Of a stretch of DNA of 42,580 nucleotides, positions 23,069 to 32,010 are shown in pieces. Position numbers and translations under genes: made by a program. The notes below the pieces were generated by a model. The model searched no databases. It saw only the letters and a list, made by a program, of their open reading frames with translations, and was not told the DNA's origin. The stretch lies in contig JAUJOH010000011.1 in NCBI GenBank assembly GCA_030447745.1, forward strand, positions 49,719 to 92,298, given 5' to 3'. Each line of letters opens with the position of its first letter. Within the stretch, counting starts at the first letter, position 1. This stretch comes from Chloroflexota bacterium. Its GTDB lineage: Bacteria; Chloroflexota; Limnocylindria; Limnocylindrales; CSP1-4.

Positions 23069-24336
23069 GTCCGCACTCCTCTACTCGGGTTGCCGCCCGA
23101 TCGGTTCACCGTGATCCGATCCATCCGCTGCGCGGTCGTCCCGGACGACTGCACCGCTCGGACCAGCTCCAGATAGTTCTCCCCGGGCCAGATGGCGCCG
23201 AGGACGGATCCATGCCGGGCGCCGGTGGCGCCGGCCAGGCTGTTCGGGCGCCCGTGCAGCGCCTCGTGACCGAGAACCGCGAAGCAGACGGCCTCCTTCG
23301 CAGCGGCCGGCACGCCGGCCTCCTCGACGTCGTGGATCGCGGGACCCGGGCCGCCGGACGGCGCCGCCCGCGCCAGCGCCCGCTCGAGCGCGCGCATCAG
23401 CGCCCCGTTCCGGGTGCCGCCGCCCGCGACGTGAACGACGGCCGGCCAGCCCGGCGACCAGCGCCCGATCGCCTCGGCGACGGACCGCGCGGTCACCTCG
23501 GTCACTGTCGCCAGGACGTCGGCGGCGCTCAGGCCCCTCGCCGCGCCGGCCGCCACCAGCGCGTCCACCGCGGCGTCGCCGAACCGCTCCCTGCCGGTGC
23601 TCCGGGGTGGCGGCTGACCGAACCACGGATCCGCCAGGATCTCGGCCACGAGGTCGCCGGCCGGGTGTCCGGCCGCCGCGGCGGCGCCGTCGCGGTCGAG
23701 CGGCTGGCCGAGGAGCCGGCGCGCCGCCCCGTCGATGAGCGAGTTTCCGGGCCCCGTGTCGAAGGCGATGGCGGCATCCGCGGCGCCGGCCGGGACGAGC
23801 GTCACGTTGGCCCTGCCACCCAGGTTGAGGGCGGCGACGGTGCGGTCCTCCTCGGCCAACAGGAGCACATCGAAGAAGCTGACGAGGGGCGCTCCCTGCC
23901 CGCCGGCGGCGATGTCGCGCGGTCGGAAGTCGGCGACGACAGTCCGGCGAGTGCATTCGGCGATCACTGCCGGCTCGCCGATCTGGAGCGTTCCGCACGC
24001 CCTGCCGTCCGGGTCGACGTTGTGGTGGATCGTCTGCCCGTGTGACGCGACGACATCGAGGGAGTCGAGCGGTACGGCGGCCGCCCGCGCCGCTGCCTCG
24101 GCCACGTCGGCGAACAGCCTCCCGACCGCCATCGACGCCGACGACAGCTCCCCCGGACCGACCCTCGCCGCGAGGTCCGACCAGCCGGCGATCCGGTCCC
24201 GGAGCTGGTCCGGCCACGGCGCCTCGAGCCAGCCGACCAGCGAGATGTCGAGCGACCGCTCGCGCGTCGCGATGTCGACCACGGCGGCATTGATGCCGTC
24301 GAGTGAGGTTCCGCTCATCAATCCGAGCACGCGCAT
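23065..24336 (-). CDS. anmK: Anhydro-N-acetylmuramic acid kinase
   Basis: Phosphorylates and opens 1,6-anhydro-MurNAc to MurNAc-6-phosphate with ATP, feeding MurQ. 423 aa. Signatures: MSGTSLDGI at the N-terminus (7-15), VVASHGQTIHH, GEPAVIAE, VVADFRPRDIAAGGQGAPLV, and FDTGPGNSLID. Length is slightly above average because of a C-terminal tail (about 35 residues). Last-but-one gene of the operon, after the permease gene with a 6-nt gap, overlapping the hydrolase gene. Its substrate arises from lytic transglycosylases, which are most prominent in Gram-negative walls. Confidence 0.92.
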   Translation of the reverse strand: MRVLGLMSGTSLDGINAAVVDIATRERSLDISLVGWLEAPWPDQLRDRIAGWSDLAARVGPGELSSASMAVGRLFADVAEAAARAAAVPLDSLDVVASHGQTIHHNVDPDGRACGTLQIGEPAVIAECTRRTVVADFRPRDIAAGGQGAPLVSFFDVLLLAEEDRTVAALNLGGRANVTLVPAGAADAAIAFDTGPGNSLIDGAARRLLGQPLDRDGAAAAAGHPAGDLVAEILADPWFGQPPPRSTGRERFGDAAVDALVAAGAARGLSAADVLATVTEVTARSVAEAIGRWSPGWPAVVHVAGGGTRNGALMRALERALARAAPSGGPGPAIHDVEEAGVPAAAKEAVCFAVLGHEALHGRPNSLAGATGARHGSVLGAIWPGENYLELVRAVQSSGTTAQRMDRITVNRSGGNPSRGVRT

Positions 24337-24342
24337 GCCTCC

Positions 24343-25299
24343 TCAGCCCTTCAGGGCGCCGACCCGGACGCCTTCGAGGAAGTGACGCTGGAAGAGCAGG
24401 AACAGCACGATCATCGGCACCGCGCCGACGAGGGCGCCGGCCATCTGCAGCCCGATGTTCGAGCTGAACTCCTGCTGGAGCAGCGCCACGCCGACGGGCA
24501 GCGTCAGGAGCGCCCGGTCGGAGAGGACGATCAGCGGCCAGAGGAACGCGTTCCACGCGCCGACGAAGCTGAAGATGGCGACCGTCGCGACGGCGGGCAT
24601 CGACAGCGGCAGGACGATCCGCCAGAACACCTGCCACTCGCTCGCGCCGTCGACGCGCGCTGCCTCCTCGAGCTCGGCGGGCAGCGACTGCATGAACTGG
24701 CGCATCAGGAAGATGCCGAAGACGTCGGCGATGCTCGGCGCGATCACGCCGAGCAGGTGGTCGTCCAGGCCCAGGTTCGTGACGAGGATGAAGCGGGGCA
24801 CGAGCGTGACGTGCACCGGGATCATCAGGCTGCTCACGATGAGCGTGAAGAACAGCCGCTTGCCGGGGAAGCGCTTGCGGGCGAAGGCATACCCGGCCAT
24901 GGAGTCGAAGACGACGTGCCCGACCATGATCGCGGCCGCGATCACGAGGCTGTTGAAGGCCCACAGGAGGATCGGCGCCTGCGCGAAGAGCGCGACGAGG
25001 TTGTCGAGCGTGGCGTCGAGCGGCACCAGCGTGGGCGGCACGCGGATGGCGGCCGCTCTCGGGGTGAGGGCGGTCGTCACCATCCAGTAGAACGGGAAGA
25101 GGCCGACGACGGCGACAGGAGCGAGGACGGCGAGCGTGAAGAGCCGCGACCGGCGGGATTGCCGTCGGCCGGGGGCCGTCCCGCCGGTGATCGCCGCCTC
25201 GGGGACCGGCGCGGCGACCACCTCGGGGAGCAACGAGCTCGGTGCGGCCACGCGCGGCTCGGCGCCGCGCCGCTCGAGGCCAGCCGTTCCTTCGGCCAT
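24343..25299 (-). CDS. Sugar ABC transporter permease, MalG/DasC-type
   Basis: Second permease of a CUT1-type carbohydrate importer. 318 aa from ATG 25299, which overlaps the stop of the first permease (TGATG). A polar N-terminal tail of about 50 residues precedes six membrane segments. The EAA loop reads EEAARVDGASEWQVFWRIVL, with the usual PAVATVAIFSFVGAWNAFLW after it. Followed 6 nt later by anmK. No ATPase gene is in the operon. Confidence 0.9.
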   Translation of the reverse strand: MAEGTAGLERRGAEPRVAAPSSLLPEVVAAPVPEAAITGGTAPGRRQSRRSRLFTLAVLAPVAVVGLFPFYWMVTTALTPRAAAIRVPPTLVPLDATLDNLVALFAQAPILLWAFNSLVIAAAIMVGHVVFDSMAGYAFARKRFPGKRLFFTLIVSSLMIPVHVTLVPRFILVTNLGLDDHLLGVIAPSIADVFGIFLMRQFMQSLPAELEEAARVDGASEWQVFWRIVLPLSMPAVATVAIFSFVGAWNAFLWPLIVLSDRALLTLPVGVALLQQEFSSNIGLQMAGALVGAVPMIVLFLLFQRHFLEGVRVGALKG

Positions 25300-26231
25300 C
25301 AGTACTGGACGTCCGAGCGGAGCGCGCGGAACTGGAGGACAGAGATGGTCGCGATGACCACGAACAGCAGGAACGCCTGGGCGGAGGCGAGCCCGTAGTC
25401 GCCGAACCGGAAGCCGGTCCGCCAGATGGAGTAGACGATCGTGTTCGTCGCGTATCCGGGGCCGCCACCGGTCATGACGTAGACCCGCTCGAACACCTCG
25501 AAGGCGGCGATCGTGTAGATGATCGCCACGTAGAGCGTGATCGGCTTCAGCAGCGGAACCGTGATGTAGCGGAACTTGGCAAGGGCGCCGGCGCCCTCGG
25601 TCTCGGCCGCCTCGTAGAGCTCCTGCGGGATCCCGGCCAGCGCCGCCGAGTACAGGACGACACCCACCGCCGGGATCGTGAGGACCGATGACAGGATCAC
25701 CGACCACAGGGCGACGCTGGCTCCGGCGAACGGTGACGGATCGGAGATGAACCCCACCGGGCCGGCGCCGAACAGGCTCAGCACGTGGTTCGCGAGGCCC
25801 CACGGGTTGGCGTTGAGGATCCACTTCCAGACGAGGGCGATGAAGACCGCCGACGTGACGGCGGGCAGGTAGTAGGCCGCCCGGAAGAAGGTCCGCAAGC
25901 GGGGCGGCAGGGGATGGATGAGCGTGGCCAGCACCATCGCGATCACGACCCACACCGCGACCGTGAACACGGAGTAGATGACCGTGTTGACGGCGGACTG
26001 ACGGAAGATCGGGTCCTGCACCAGCGCGATGTAGTTGTCCAGGCCGACCCAGGTGCTGGTCCGAAAGCCGAACTCCTGGAACGACAGCAGGAACGACCAG
26101 CCCAGCGGCACGAAGATGAAGACGAGGAAGAACAGCATGCTGGGCGCCACGAACAGGTAGCCCGCGCTGTAGCGGCTCCGGAACCGCCGGACGCGGCCGG
26201 CGATCCCGGAGACTGCTGGGCTGGCCGTCAT
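25299..26231 (-). CDS. Sugar ABC transporter permease, MalF/DasB-type
   Basis: First permease of the CUT1-type importer, 310 aa from ATG 26231. Six membrane segments beginning GYLFVAPSMLFFLVFIFVPL; the EAA loop is YEAAETEGAGALAKFRYITV, and VFERVYVMTGGGPGYAT is a family signature. Between the binding-protein gene (18-nt gap) and the MalG-type gene. Confidence 0.9.
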   Translation of the reverse strand: MTASPAVSGIAGRVRRFRSRYSAGYLFVAPSMLFFLVFIFVPLGWSFLLSFQEFGFRTSTWVGLDNYIALVQDPIFRQSAVNTVIYSVFTVAVWVVIAMVLATLIHPLPPRLRTFFRAAYYLPAVTSAVFIALVWKWILNANPWGLANHVLSLFGAGPVGFISDPSPFAGASVALWSVILSSVLTIPAVGVVLYSAALAGIPQELYEAAETEGAGALAKFRYITVPLLKPITLYVAIIYTIAAFEVFERVYVMTGGGPGYATNTIVYSIWRTGFRFGDYGLASAQAFLLFVVIATISVLQFRALRSDVQY

Positions 26232-26249
26232 GGCGCTCGTCGCGACCGC

Positions 26250-27633
26250 CTACTCGCCGAGCAGCGGCGTGACCTGCTCACCGATGGCGTCGAGCGCTTC
26301 CTGCGCGCTCTTCTGGCCGGAGACGGCGAGCTGGATCTCGGGGTGGATGAACGAATCGATCTGCGCCCAGTCCTCGACGAGCGGCATGAACCTGACGTGC
26401 GGGAGCATCTCCTCGAACGGCGCCATCTCCGGCGTCGTCTCGGAGACCTTGATCGACGCCCGGGTGCCCGGAGCGAGGTACCAGCCGGGGACGTCCTCGG
26501 CGACCTCCGCGCTGGTCAGGTAGCGGCCGAGCTCGTGCGCCGCGGCCATGCGCGCCGGGTCGTCCTTCTCCGGCACGGCGTAGGTGCCCATGCCGCCCAC
26601 CGTGATCGTCTCGCCGGCGTCACCGATCGGCGGCGGGAGCACGGTGAACTCGACGTCGTTGGCCTTGAGGTTGGTGATGCTGCCGGAGCCGCCGGTCATC
26701 ATCGCGAAACGCCCGTCGATGAAGCCCTGCTCGAGGTCGGCGAGGGGCAGGGTCGTGGTGTCCGGCGGCATCGCCCCCGCCTCGAAGAGGTCGACGCGCC
26801 CCTGCAGCACCCTTGACTCCCGCCTCGCTGTTGAGCGTGTACTGGGTGTTGTCCTCGTTGAGGACGGTCGCGCCCTGGTTGTACAGCAGGGTCAGCTCGT
26901 TGACGCTCGCGGGTCCCATGTAGGTCGCGAAGCCGAAGACGTTGTCACCGGTCACGTCCTGGGCGAGCTGCTGGAACTCCTCGACGGTCCAGTTCTCATC
27001 CGGGATCTCGACCCCGGCGGCCTCGAAGAGCGCATTGTTGATGTAGAAGCCGATCGGCGGGACCCACTGCGGCCAGGCGAGGTGCTCGCCCTCGTGCTCC
27101 ACGCCCTCGAGGAGGTTGGGCAGGATGTCCGCCCTGTCCTCGTCGGTCAGGTACTCGTCGATGGGGGACAGGACGCCCTGGGCACCGTAGCCGGGCAGGC
27201 GGTCAGAGGCGATCCGGAAGATGTCGGGACCGTTTCCGGCCGCGATGCCGGTGTCGAGGCGGGCCAGGCCCTGATCGTCGAACGGGATGCCGGTCGACGA
27301 TGTCGAGGCCGGGGTGCTTGCCTTCGTACGCCGCGACGGCGGCCGCGTCGACGAGCTGGGAGGCCGCCGTGGAGCCGCCCGGCGCGTAGCCGAGGTGCCA
27401 CCAGTCGAGCGTCCCCTGATAGGCGCTGCCCTGTTCAGCCGGTGCGGAGGGGCTGGCCGCCGGCTCGCTCCCCGACGACGCTGGCCGCGGGGCTGCTGGC
27501 GGCCGGCGCGCTGGCCGCCGGCGTGCCGGCGGCAAGGACTGCTCGGCGCGGGCGACTGGCCGCCGCCGCAGGCGGCCACCGCGAGCGCGAGCGCCGGGAA
27601 CACGGCCGTGATCGCTGGTCGTCGTCTGGTCAT
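26250..27633 (-). pseudogene. Sugar-binding lipoprotein gene with about four +1 frameshifts
   Basis: Extracellular binding protein (SBP family 1) of the sugar importer. The start is sound: ATG 27633 with AAGGAGGAG 7 nt upstream, overlapping the kinase stop as ATGA, and a signal MTRRRPAITAVFPALALAVA with lipobox VAAC. The reading then changes frame near 27535 (AA), near 27483, near 27293 and at the CCC of 26810-26812; each is explained by one extra base. Pieces in different frames read GTLDWWHLGYAPGGS and KHPGLDI, then GIPFDDQGLARLDTGIAAGNG and WPQWVPPIGFYINNALFEAAG, then ADLEQGFIDGRFAMMTGGSG to the end. Corrected length is about 460 aa, normal for the family. Mutation or sequence error. Confidence 0.75.
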
Positions 27634-28631
27634 TTCGAGGCTCCTCCTTGGGGTGGCTGGACGTGGTTGTCGGGGTGGTGGACGTTCGGGGGTTCGTGGG
27701 GTTCGGCCGGTTCGGCGCGTCCGTCCGGGCCGTCGCGGGCCAGCGCGAGCGCGCCGCTCGCGGGGTCCGCGGTCAGGGGCGCCACGCCGTACCGCCGGTC
27801 CGCGCGCTGCAGCCGGTCCACCAGACACGCGAGCAGCGGTGAGCCGGGTCGCAACAGACCGCCCGCCGCGACCACGTCGAGGTGCGCGCCGGGTCGCACG
27901 GCGAGCCGGCCGGCGCACGTCTCGACGGCGAGCGCGAGGTCCGACGCGGCGTCGGCCACGATCGACCGGCTGATCTCGTCGCCGGCGGCCTGCTCGATCA
28001 CGACCTCCGCGAGCCGGGCGACCTCCGACACGGAGATCGCGGGGTAGCAGCGCTCGCGCAGGGCGGGCACACCGGCTACACCGAGCGCGGCCGGGATGGC
28101 CTCACTGAGCGCAGTCGGCGGGCCGCGGCCGTCGGCCGCCTGCGTGACCACCCGCAGGGCGCGCCGGGCAATGTCGTAGCCGCTGCCCTCGTCGCCGAGC
28201 AGGTGTCCCCAGCCGCCAACGGTCACCTCCCGGCCGTCGGCCGCGCGGCCGTAGACGGACGATCCGGTTCCCGCGACGACGGCGATCCCGCTGCCCACGC
28301 CGGCCGCGGCGAGGAGCAGACGCGCGTCGTGCGAGATGGACACCGCGTCCGCGTCCAGCTCGTCGAGCGCGGCGCGGCGAAGTGATTCGCGGACGGACGG
28401 TCGTTCAGAGCCGGCGATGCCGATCCAGACCGCAGCAGCCCGTCGCCGACCGACCGACTGCAACGCTCCCCGCGCCGCGCTGCGCACCGCGTCCCGGAAG
28501 CCGTCGAGTCCAACGAGGCTCGGGTTCGCCGGACCGCTCTCGCCGCGACCGAGCACGGCACGGCGGTCGCCGACCAGACAGACCGTCTTGCTGCCGCCGG
28601 CGTCGAAGCCCAGGAACACGGCCTCAGTCAT
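27630..28631 (-). CDS. BadF/BcrA-type amino-sugar kinase (GlcNAc/MurNAc kinase-like)
   Basis: Cytoplasmic sugar kinase of the ASKHA fold, 333 aa from ATG 28631. Phosphate-1 motif FLGFDAGGSKTV, then VVAGTGSSVYG and the kinase-family signature GGWGHLLGDEGSGYDIA. Related enzymes phosphorylate N-acetylglucosamine, and MurK of Clostridium acts on both MurNAc and GlcNAc; the position directly after murQ favours a MurK-like role, which is inference. The last 40 residues are Pro/Glu/His-rich and look disordered. It overlaps the murQ stop by 8 nt and the binding-protein start by 4 nt. Confidence 0.85.
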   Translation of the reverse strand: MTEAVFLGFDAGGSKTVCLVGDRRAVLGRGESGPANPSLVGLDGFRDAVRSAARGALQSVGRRRAAAVWIGIAGSERPSVRESLRRAALDELDADAVSISHDARLLLAAAGVGSGIAVVAGTGSSVYGRAADGREVTVGGWGHLLGDEGSGYDIARRALRVVTQAADGRGPPTALSEAIPAALGVAGVPALRERCYPAISVSEVARLAEVVIEQAAGDEISRSIVADAASDLALAVETCAGRLAVRPGAHLDVVAAGGLLRPGSPLLACLVDRLQRADRRYGVAPLTADPASGALALARDGPDGRAEPAEPHEPPNVHHPDNHVQPPQGGASK

Positions 28632-29571
28632 CGGCGGTCTCGCCGGCGCGTTCGCCGAGCAGCCGGTCGAGCGGGACGCCGCTGCCGAGCAGCCGGCGGC
28701 TCTCCGCGGCGTCGACGCCGCGGGCGAGCATGACGATCGCCACGCGAGCGGACCAGCCGGCGGCATGGAGCGCCTGCTCGACCGTGGGGCCGGAGCGCCC
28801 GGTCACCTGCTCGACGATGCCGCGTGCCCGCCGGCGCAGCTTGGCGTTCGTCGCCTGCACGTCGATCATGAGGTTGCCGTGCACCCGGCCGAGCCGGACC
28901 ATCACCCCGGTCGTCAGCATGTTCAGCACGAGCTTCTGCGCGGACCCCGCCTTGAGCCGCGTGGAGCCGGCGATGACCTCGGGACCGACGACCGGGTGGA
29001 TCGCAATCTCGACCGTCGCGGAGAGCGGCGACGGGTGGTCGCAGCAGAGCCCGATCGTGAGAGCGCCGAGCCGGCGTCCGGCGTCGATCGCGCCCAGCAC
29101 GAACGCCGTCCGGCCGCTTGCCGAGATGCCGACGACGGCGTCGTCACGACCGACCGCCAGACGCTCCATCTCCGCGACGCCCTGGTCCGGCTCGTCCTCC
29201 GCGCCCTCGCGCGGCCGCGTGACCGCATCCGGCCCGCCGGCCATCACGGCGACGACCGTGCTGCTCGCGACACCGAACGTCGGCGTGACCTCGGCCGCCT
29301 CGATCACCGCCAGCCGCCCGCTCGTGCCCGCGCCGACGAGGATCAGCCGGCCGCCGGACTGGACGCGGTCCGCAACCGCATCCACGGCGCGCGCGATGGC
29401 CGGGACCTCGCGACGAACCGCCGTGGCCACCCGCTCGTCCTCGGCATTCATCAGCCGCAGCAGCTTGGACGTGGAGAGCGACTGGAGGGACCGCGCGGCG
29501 TCGTTCGGGCGCTCGGTCCCGGGAACCTCCTCGCGCGCGGCCGGTCCGGCGCCCCTCACCACGCCGGTCAT
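28624..29571 (-). CDS. murQ: N-acetylmuramic acid 6-phosphate etherase
   Basis: Cleaves the lactyl ether of MurNAc-6-phosphate to give GlcNAc-6-phosphate and lactate, the committed step of wall-sugar reuse. 315 aa with the SIS fold: LVGAGTSGRLAVIEAAE (E94 lines up with the catalytic Glu), PTFG, an acidic stretch EGAEDEPDQG, the second sugar-phosphate motif GISASGRT, and GSTRLKAGSAQKLVLNML. C-terminal UBA-like helices follow. ATG start overlaps the nagZ stop as ATGA. Confidence 0.95.
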   Translation of the reverse strand: MTGVVRGAGPAAREEVPGTERPNDAARSLQSLSTSKLLRLMNAEDERVATAVRREVPAIARAVDAVADRVQSGGRLILVGAGTSGRLAVIEAAEVTPTFGVASSTVVAVMAGGPDAVTRPREGAEDEPDQGVAEMERLAVGRDDAVVGISASGRTAFVLGAIDAGRRLGALTIGLCCDHPSPLSATVEIAIHPVVGPEVIAGSTRLKAGSAQKLVLNMLTTGVMVRLGRVHGNLMIDVQATNAKLRRRARGIVEQVTGRSGPTVEQALHAAGWSARVAIVMLARGVDAAESRRLLGSGVPLDRLLGERAGETADD

Positions 29572-31157
29572 GCCGGGCGGTCACCCTCCGGCAGCTCCAT
29601 CGGGAGCCGGCCGGGCAGATCGCGCCGCCCGATCAGCGCCTCGGCGAGGGCCTCGAGGGTGACGGGCACGTCCGCGTAGGCGGCGATCGCGTCGGTCGTC
29701 CGGGCGAGCGCCACGACGTCGTAGGGGGAGCGCAGCGCGACGAGCAGCGTCGGGCGGTCGCCCGCGGCGATCCGCGCGACCAGCTCTCGTTCCTCGGGCC
29801 ACAGGTAGGCGTCCCGCGTGGCAAGAACCACGAGCTCGGCGGCGGCTGCTGCCTCGACGGCTGCCTGGCGCGCGCCCGCGTCGTCGGGTCCGGTGACGAC
29901 CACCTCGCAAACGCGCGGAAGATGCCGGGCGAGCGCGGCACCGACGGTCGGCGCCGGGCCGATCTGCTCCTCGACCGGGCTGGGACGGCGGCTCGCGAAC
30001 TCGACGACCGCGACGGACGTCGACGGCGAGACGGGCAGCAGCCCCGATCCGGTCACGAGCGTCAGCGAGCGCCGCGCCACGGCCTGCGCGAGCTCCAGGT
30101 GCGACGGGTCCGGCAGATCGCCTGATGCGGGGTCTAAGGTCGCGGCCCGCCAGCTCGCCAGACGGTCGTCCAGACGGGCGGCACGTCGCAGCGCGTCGAC
30201 CACCCGCGCCTCCGGGAGCTCGCCGGATTCGATCGCGGCCTGCAGGCGCTCGACGGCGGCCGCCTGGTGATGGCGCATCGGCATCACGGCATCGGCGCCC
30301 GCGGCGACTGCCTCGACACAAGCGGCGTCGATCGGCCGCAGGTCCGTCAGGCCGCGCATCACCATGGCGTCGGTGATCGCGAGCCCGTCGAACCCGAGCT
30401 CCTCGCGCAACAGGACGTGCAGCGCCGCGGCCGAGACCGTGGCGGGCAGCCCGCCCGTCAGGCCGTCGTAGACGACGTGCGAGGCCATCACCACGGCGAC
30501 GCCGGCCGCGATGGCGGCGCGAAAGGGCGGCAGGTCGTTCTCGCGCAGTGCGTCGATCCCGCCGCGCACGTTCGGCACCGCGACGTGCGAGTCGACCGGT
30601 GTCCGGCCGTGACCCGGAAAGTGCTTCGCGGTCGCCGCGATGCCGGCCTCCTGGTATCCCCGGATCGTCGCGGCTCCGAGCCTGGCAACGAGGGCGGGGG
30701 AGGAGCCGAACGTCCGCGCGCCGAGGCTCGGGTTGCGCGCGTCGCCCGCCAGGTCGAGGACGGGCGCGAGGTTGACGTCGACGCCGAGCAGCGCGAGCTC
30801 CTCGCCGGCGGCCCGGCCGACGGCCCGGGCCAGCTCGTCTGACCCCGTCGCCCCGATCGCCATGGCGCTCGGGAAGCGGGTCACGGGCGCCCCGATGCGG
30901 GCCACGTGCCCGCCTTCGTGGTCGATCGCGATGCGGAGCGGGCCGGACGCGAGCGCGCGCAGCTCGGTCGTGAGCTGCCGAAGCTGGTCGACACCACGGA
31001 TGCTGGCTGCGAAGAGCACGACGCCGCCGACGCCCTGCCCGAGGAGTGCGCGCGACGCGTCGTCGATCTCCGGCCCGGACAGCTCGATCCACACCAGTCC
31101 AGCGGCCGCGGAGGCAGCGTCGCGTCCGGTGGCGAGGTGCGGCGACAGCGCCGTCAT
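29568..31157 (-). CDS. nagZ: Beta-N-acetylglucosaminidase NagZ (GH3), two-domain
   Basis: Removes GlcNAc from GlcNAc-MurNAc or GlcNAc-anhydroMurNAc muropeptides. 529 aa from ATG 31157; an in-frame start at 31175 is possible. It has IDHEGGHVARI, the diagnostic flexible loop KHFPGHGRTPVDSHV with the Asp-His pair (D189, H191), and the nucleophile D263 in GLAITDAMVM. A second GH3 C-terminal domain follows, as in the larger Gram-positive NagZ, unlike the one-domain Gram-negative form. No signal peptide, so it acts in the cytoplasm on imported sugars. Second gene of the operon, 55 nt after the regulator. Confidence 0.93.
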   Translation of the reverse strand: MTALSPHLATGRDAASAAAGLVWIELSGPEIDDASRALLGQGVGGVVLFAASIRGVDQLRQLTTELRALASGPLRIAIDHEGGHVARIGAPVTRFPSAMAIGATGSDELARAVGRAAGEELALLGVDVNLAPVLDLAGDARNPSLGARTFGSSPALVARLGAATIRGYQEAGIAATAKHFPGHGRTPVDSHVAVPNVRGGIDALRENDLPPFRAAIAAGVAVVMASHVVYDGLTGGLPATVSAAALHVLLREELGFDGLAITDAMVMRGLTDLRPIDAACVEAVAAGADAVMPMRHHQAAAVERLQAAIESGELPEARVVDALRRAARLDDRLASWRAATLDPASGDLPDPSHLELAQAVARRSLTLVTGSGLLPVSPSTSVAVVEFASRRPSPVEEQIGPAPTVGAALARHLPRVCEVVVTGPDDAGARQAAVEAAAAAELVVLATRDAYLWPEERELVARIAAGDRPTLLVALRSPYDVVALARTTDAIAAYADVPVTLEALAEALIGRRDLPGRLPMELPEGDRPA

Positions 31158-31212
31158 CCCGTCACCCCGCCGCACCGGTTGCGCGCCTCGGAATAGGGCG
31201 CGGCGACGCCGC

Positions 31213-31959
31213 TCACCGAAGCTCCACGTGCAGCTGGTAGCGGTCGCCGCGGTACACGGACCGGACGAACTCGACGAGGCGGCCGTCCACCGTGGACGTG
31301 AGCCGGTGGATGCGGAGGACCGGCACGCCCTCCGGCAGGCGCAGCAGCAGCCGTTCCTCGGCGACCGGTTGAGACGCCTCGATCGTCTGCTTGGCGGAGC
31401 CGAGGACCACGCCGTACTCGGTTCGAAGCACCTCGTAGAGCGAGGTTCGTGTGAGGTCGCAGTTGAGGACGCCGGGACACAGGCTGTGGGGGAGGTGGCT
31501 CGTTTCGAGGGCCAGCGGCTGCTCGTCGGCGAGGCGGAGCCGTCGGATGCGGACGATCTCCGATCCGGGCGGGATCTGGAGCGCCCCGGCCAGCTCCAGC
31601 GGCGCGGACAGCAGCTCCTGTGCCAGCACCTGGCTGGCCGGTCGCATGCCGCGCGATGCGATGTCCTGCGTGAAGCTCGACAGTCGCTGCAGCGGCTGCT
31701 CGATCTTGCGCTCTGCGACGTACGTGCCCTTGCCGGATCGGGAGTACAGGATCCCGTCGCTCATCAGCTCCAGGAGTGCCTGTCGGAGCGTCATCCGGCT
31801 GACCCCCAGCGCGGCGCTCAGCTCCCGCTCCGACGGGATCCGCTGGTGGGCGGCGAGCTCGCCGCTGGCGATGGCACCCTCGAGGATCGACTTGATCTGC
31901 TGGAAGATCGGCGTTGGACTGAGCCGGTCGAGCGAGATCCCTGAGCCCGTGATCGCCAC
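31213..31959 (-). CDS. GntR/HutC-family regulator with UTRA domain (NagR/DasR-like)
   Basis: Transcription repressor expected to sense a phosphorylated amino sugar. 248 aa from GTG 31959 with GGAGG just upstream; a longer start at 32019 would include the promoter and is rejected. N-terminal winged helix: PIFQQIKSILEGAIASGEL, IPSERELSAALGVSRMTLR, GKGTYVAE. The UTRA effector domain follows from about residue 95 (RLSSFTQDIASRGM, EIVRIRRLRLADEQPLALE, RLVEFVRSVYRGD). Its gene opens the wall-sugar operon and a DasR/NagR-type palindrome overlaps its predicted promoter, so it is probably autoregulated. GlcNAc-6-phosphate is the usual ligand of relatives; not shown here. Confidence 0.88.
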   Translation of the reverse strand: MAITGSGISLDRLSPTPIFQQIKSILEGAIASGELAAHQRIPSERELSAALGVSRMTLRQALLELMSDGILYSRSGKGTYVAERKIEQPLQRLSSFTQDIASRGMRPASQVLAQELLSAPLELAGALQIPPGSEIVRIRRLRLADEQPLALETSHLPHSLCPGVLNCDLTRTSLYEVLRTEYGVVLGSAKQTIEASQPVAEERLLLRLPEGVPVLRIHRLTSTVDGRLVEFVRSVYRGDRYQLHVELR

Positions 31960-31994
31960 GCGACCTCCGTGTGCACGCCGGTCGACGCCAGGCG

Positions 31995-32010
31995 ACTGGT
32001 CTAGGCCAGT
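31995..32010 (-). promoter_or_regulatory. DasR/NagR-type operator (dre-like palindrome)
   Basis: ACTGGTCTAGGCCAGT differs by one base in its central part from the DasR-type consensus core TGGTCTAGACCA and has matching outer ACT/AGT arms. It covers the -10 of the promoter for the GntR gene, the position expected for repression. Confidence 0.6.

Noticed and set aside
20555..23176. 873-codon plus-strand open frame
   Set aside because: Runs antisense through the C39-like and GH10-like genes, both of which have recognisable domains on the minus strand.
26250..27633. Several separate small genes in place of one binding protein
   Set aside because: Pieces in three frames join into one SBP-family sequence in the right order; single-base insertions explain all breaks.
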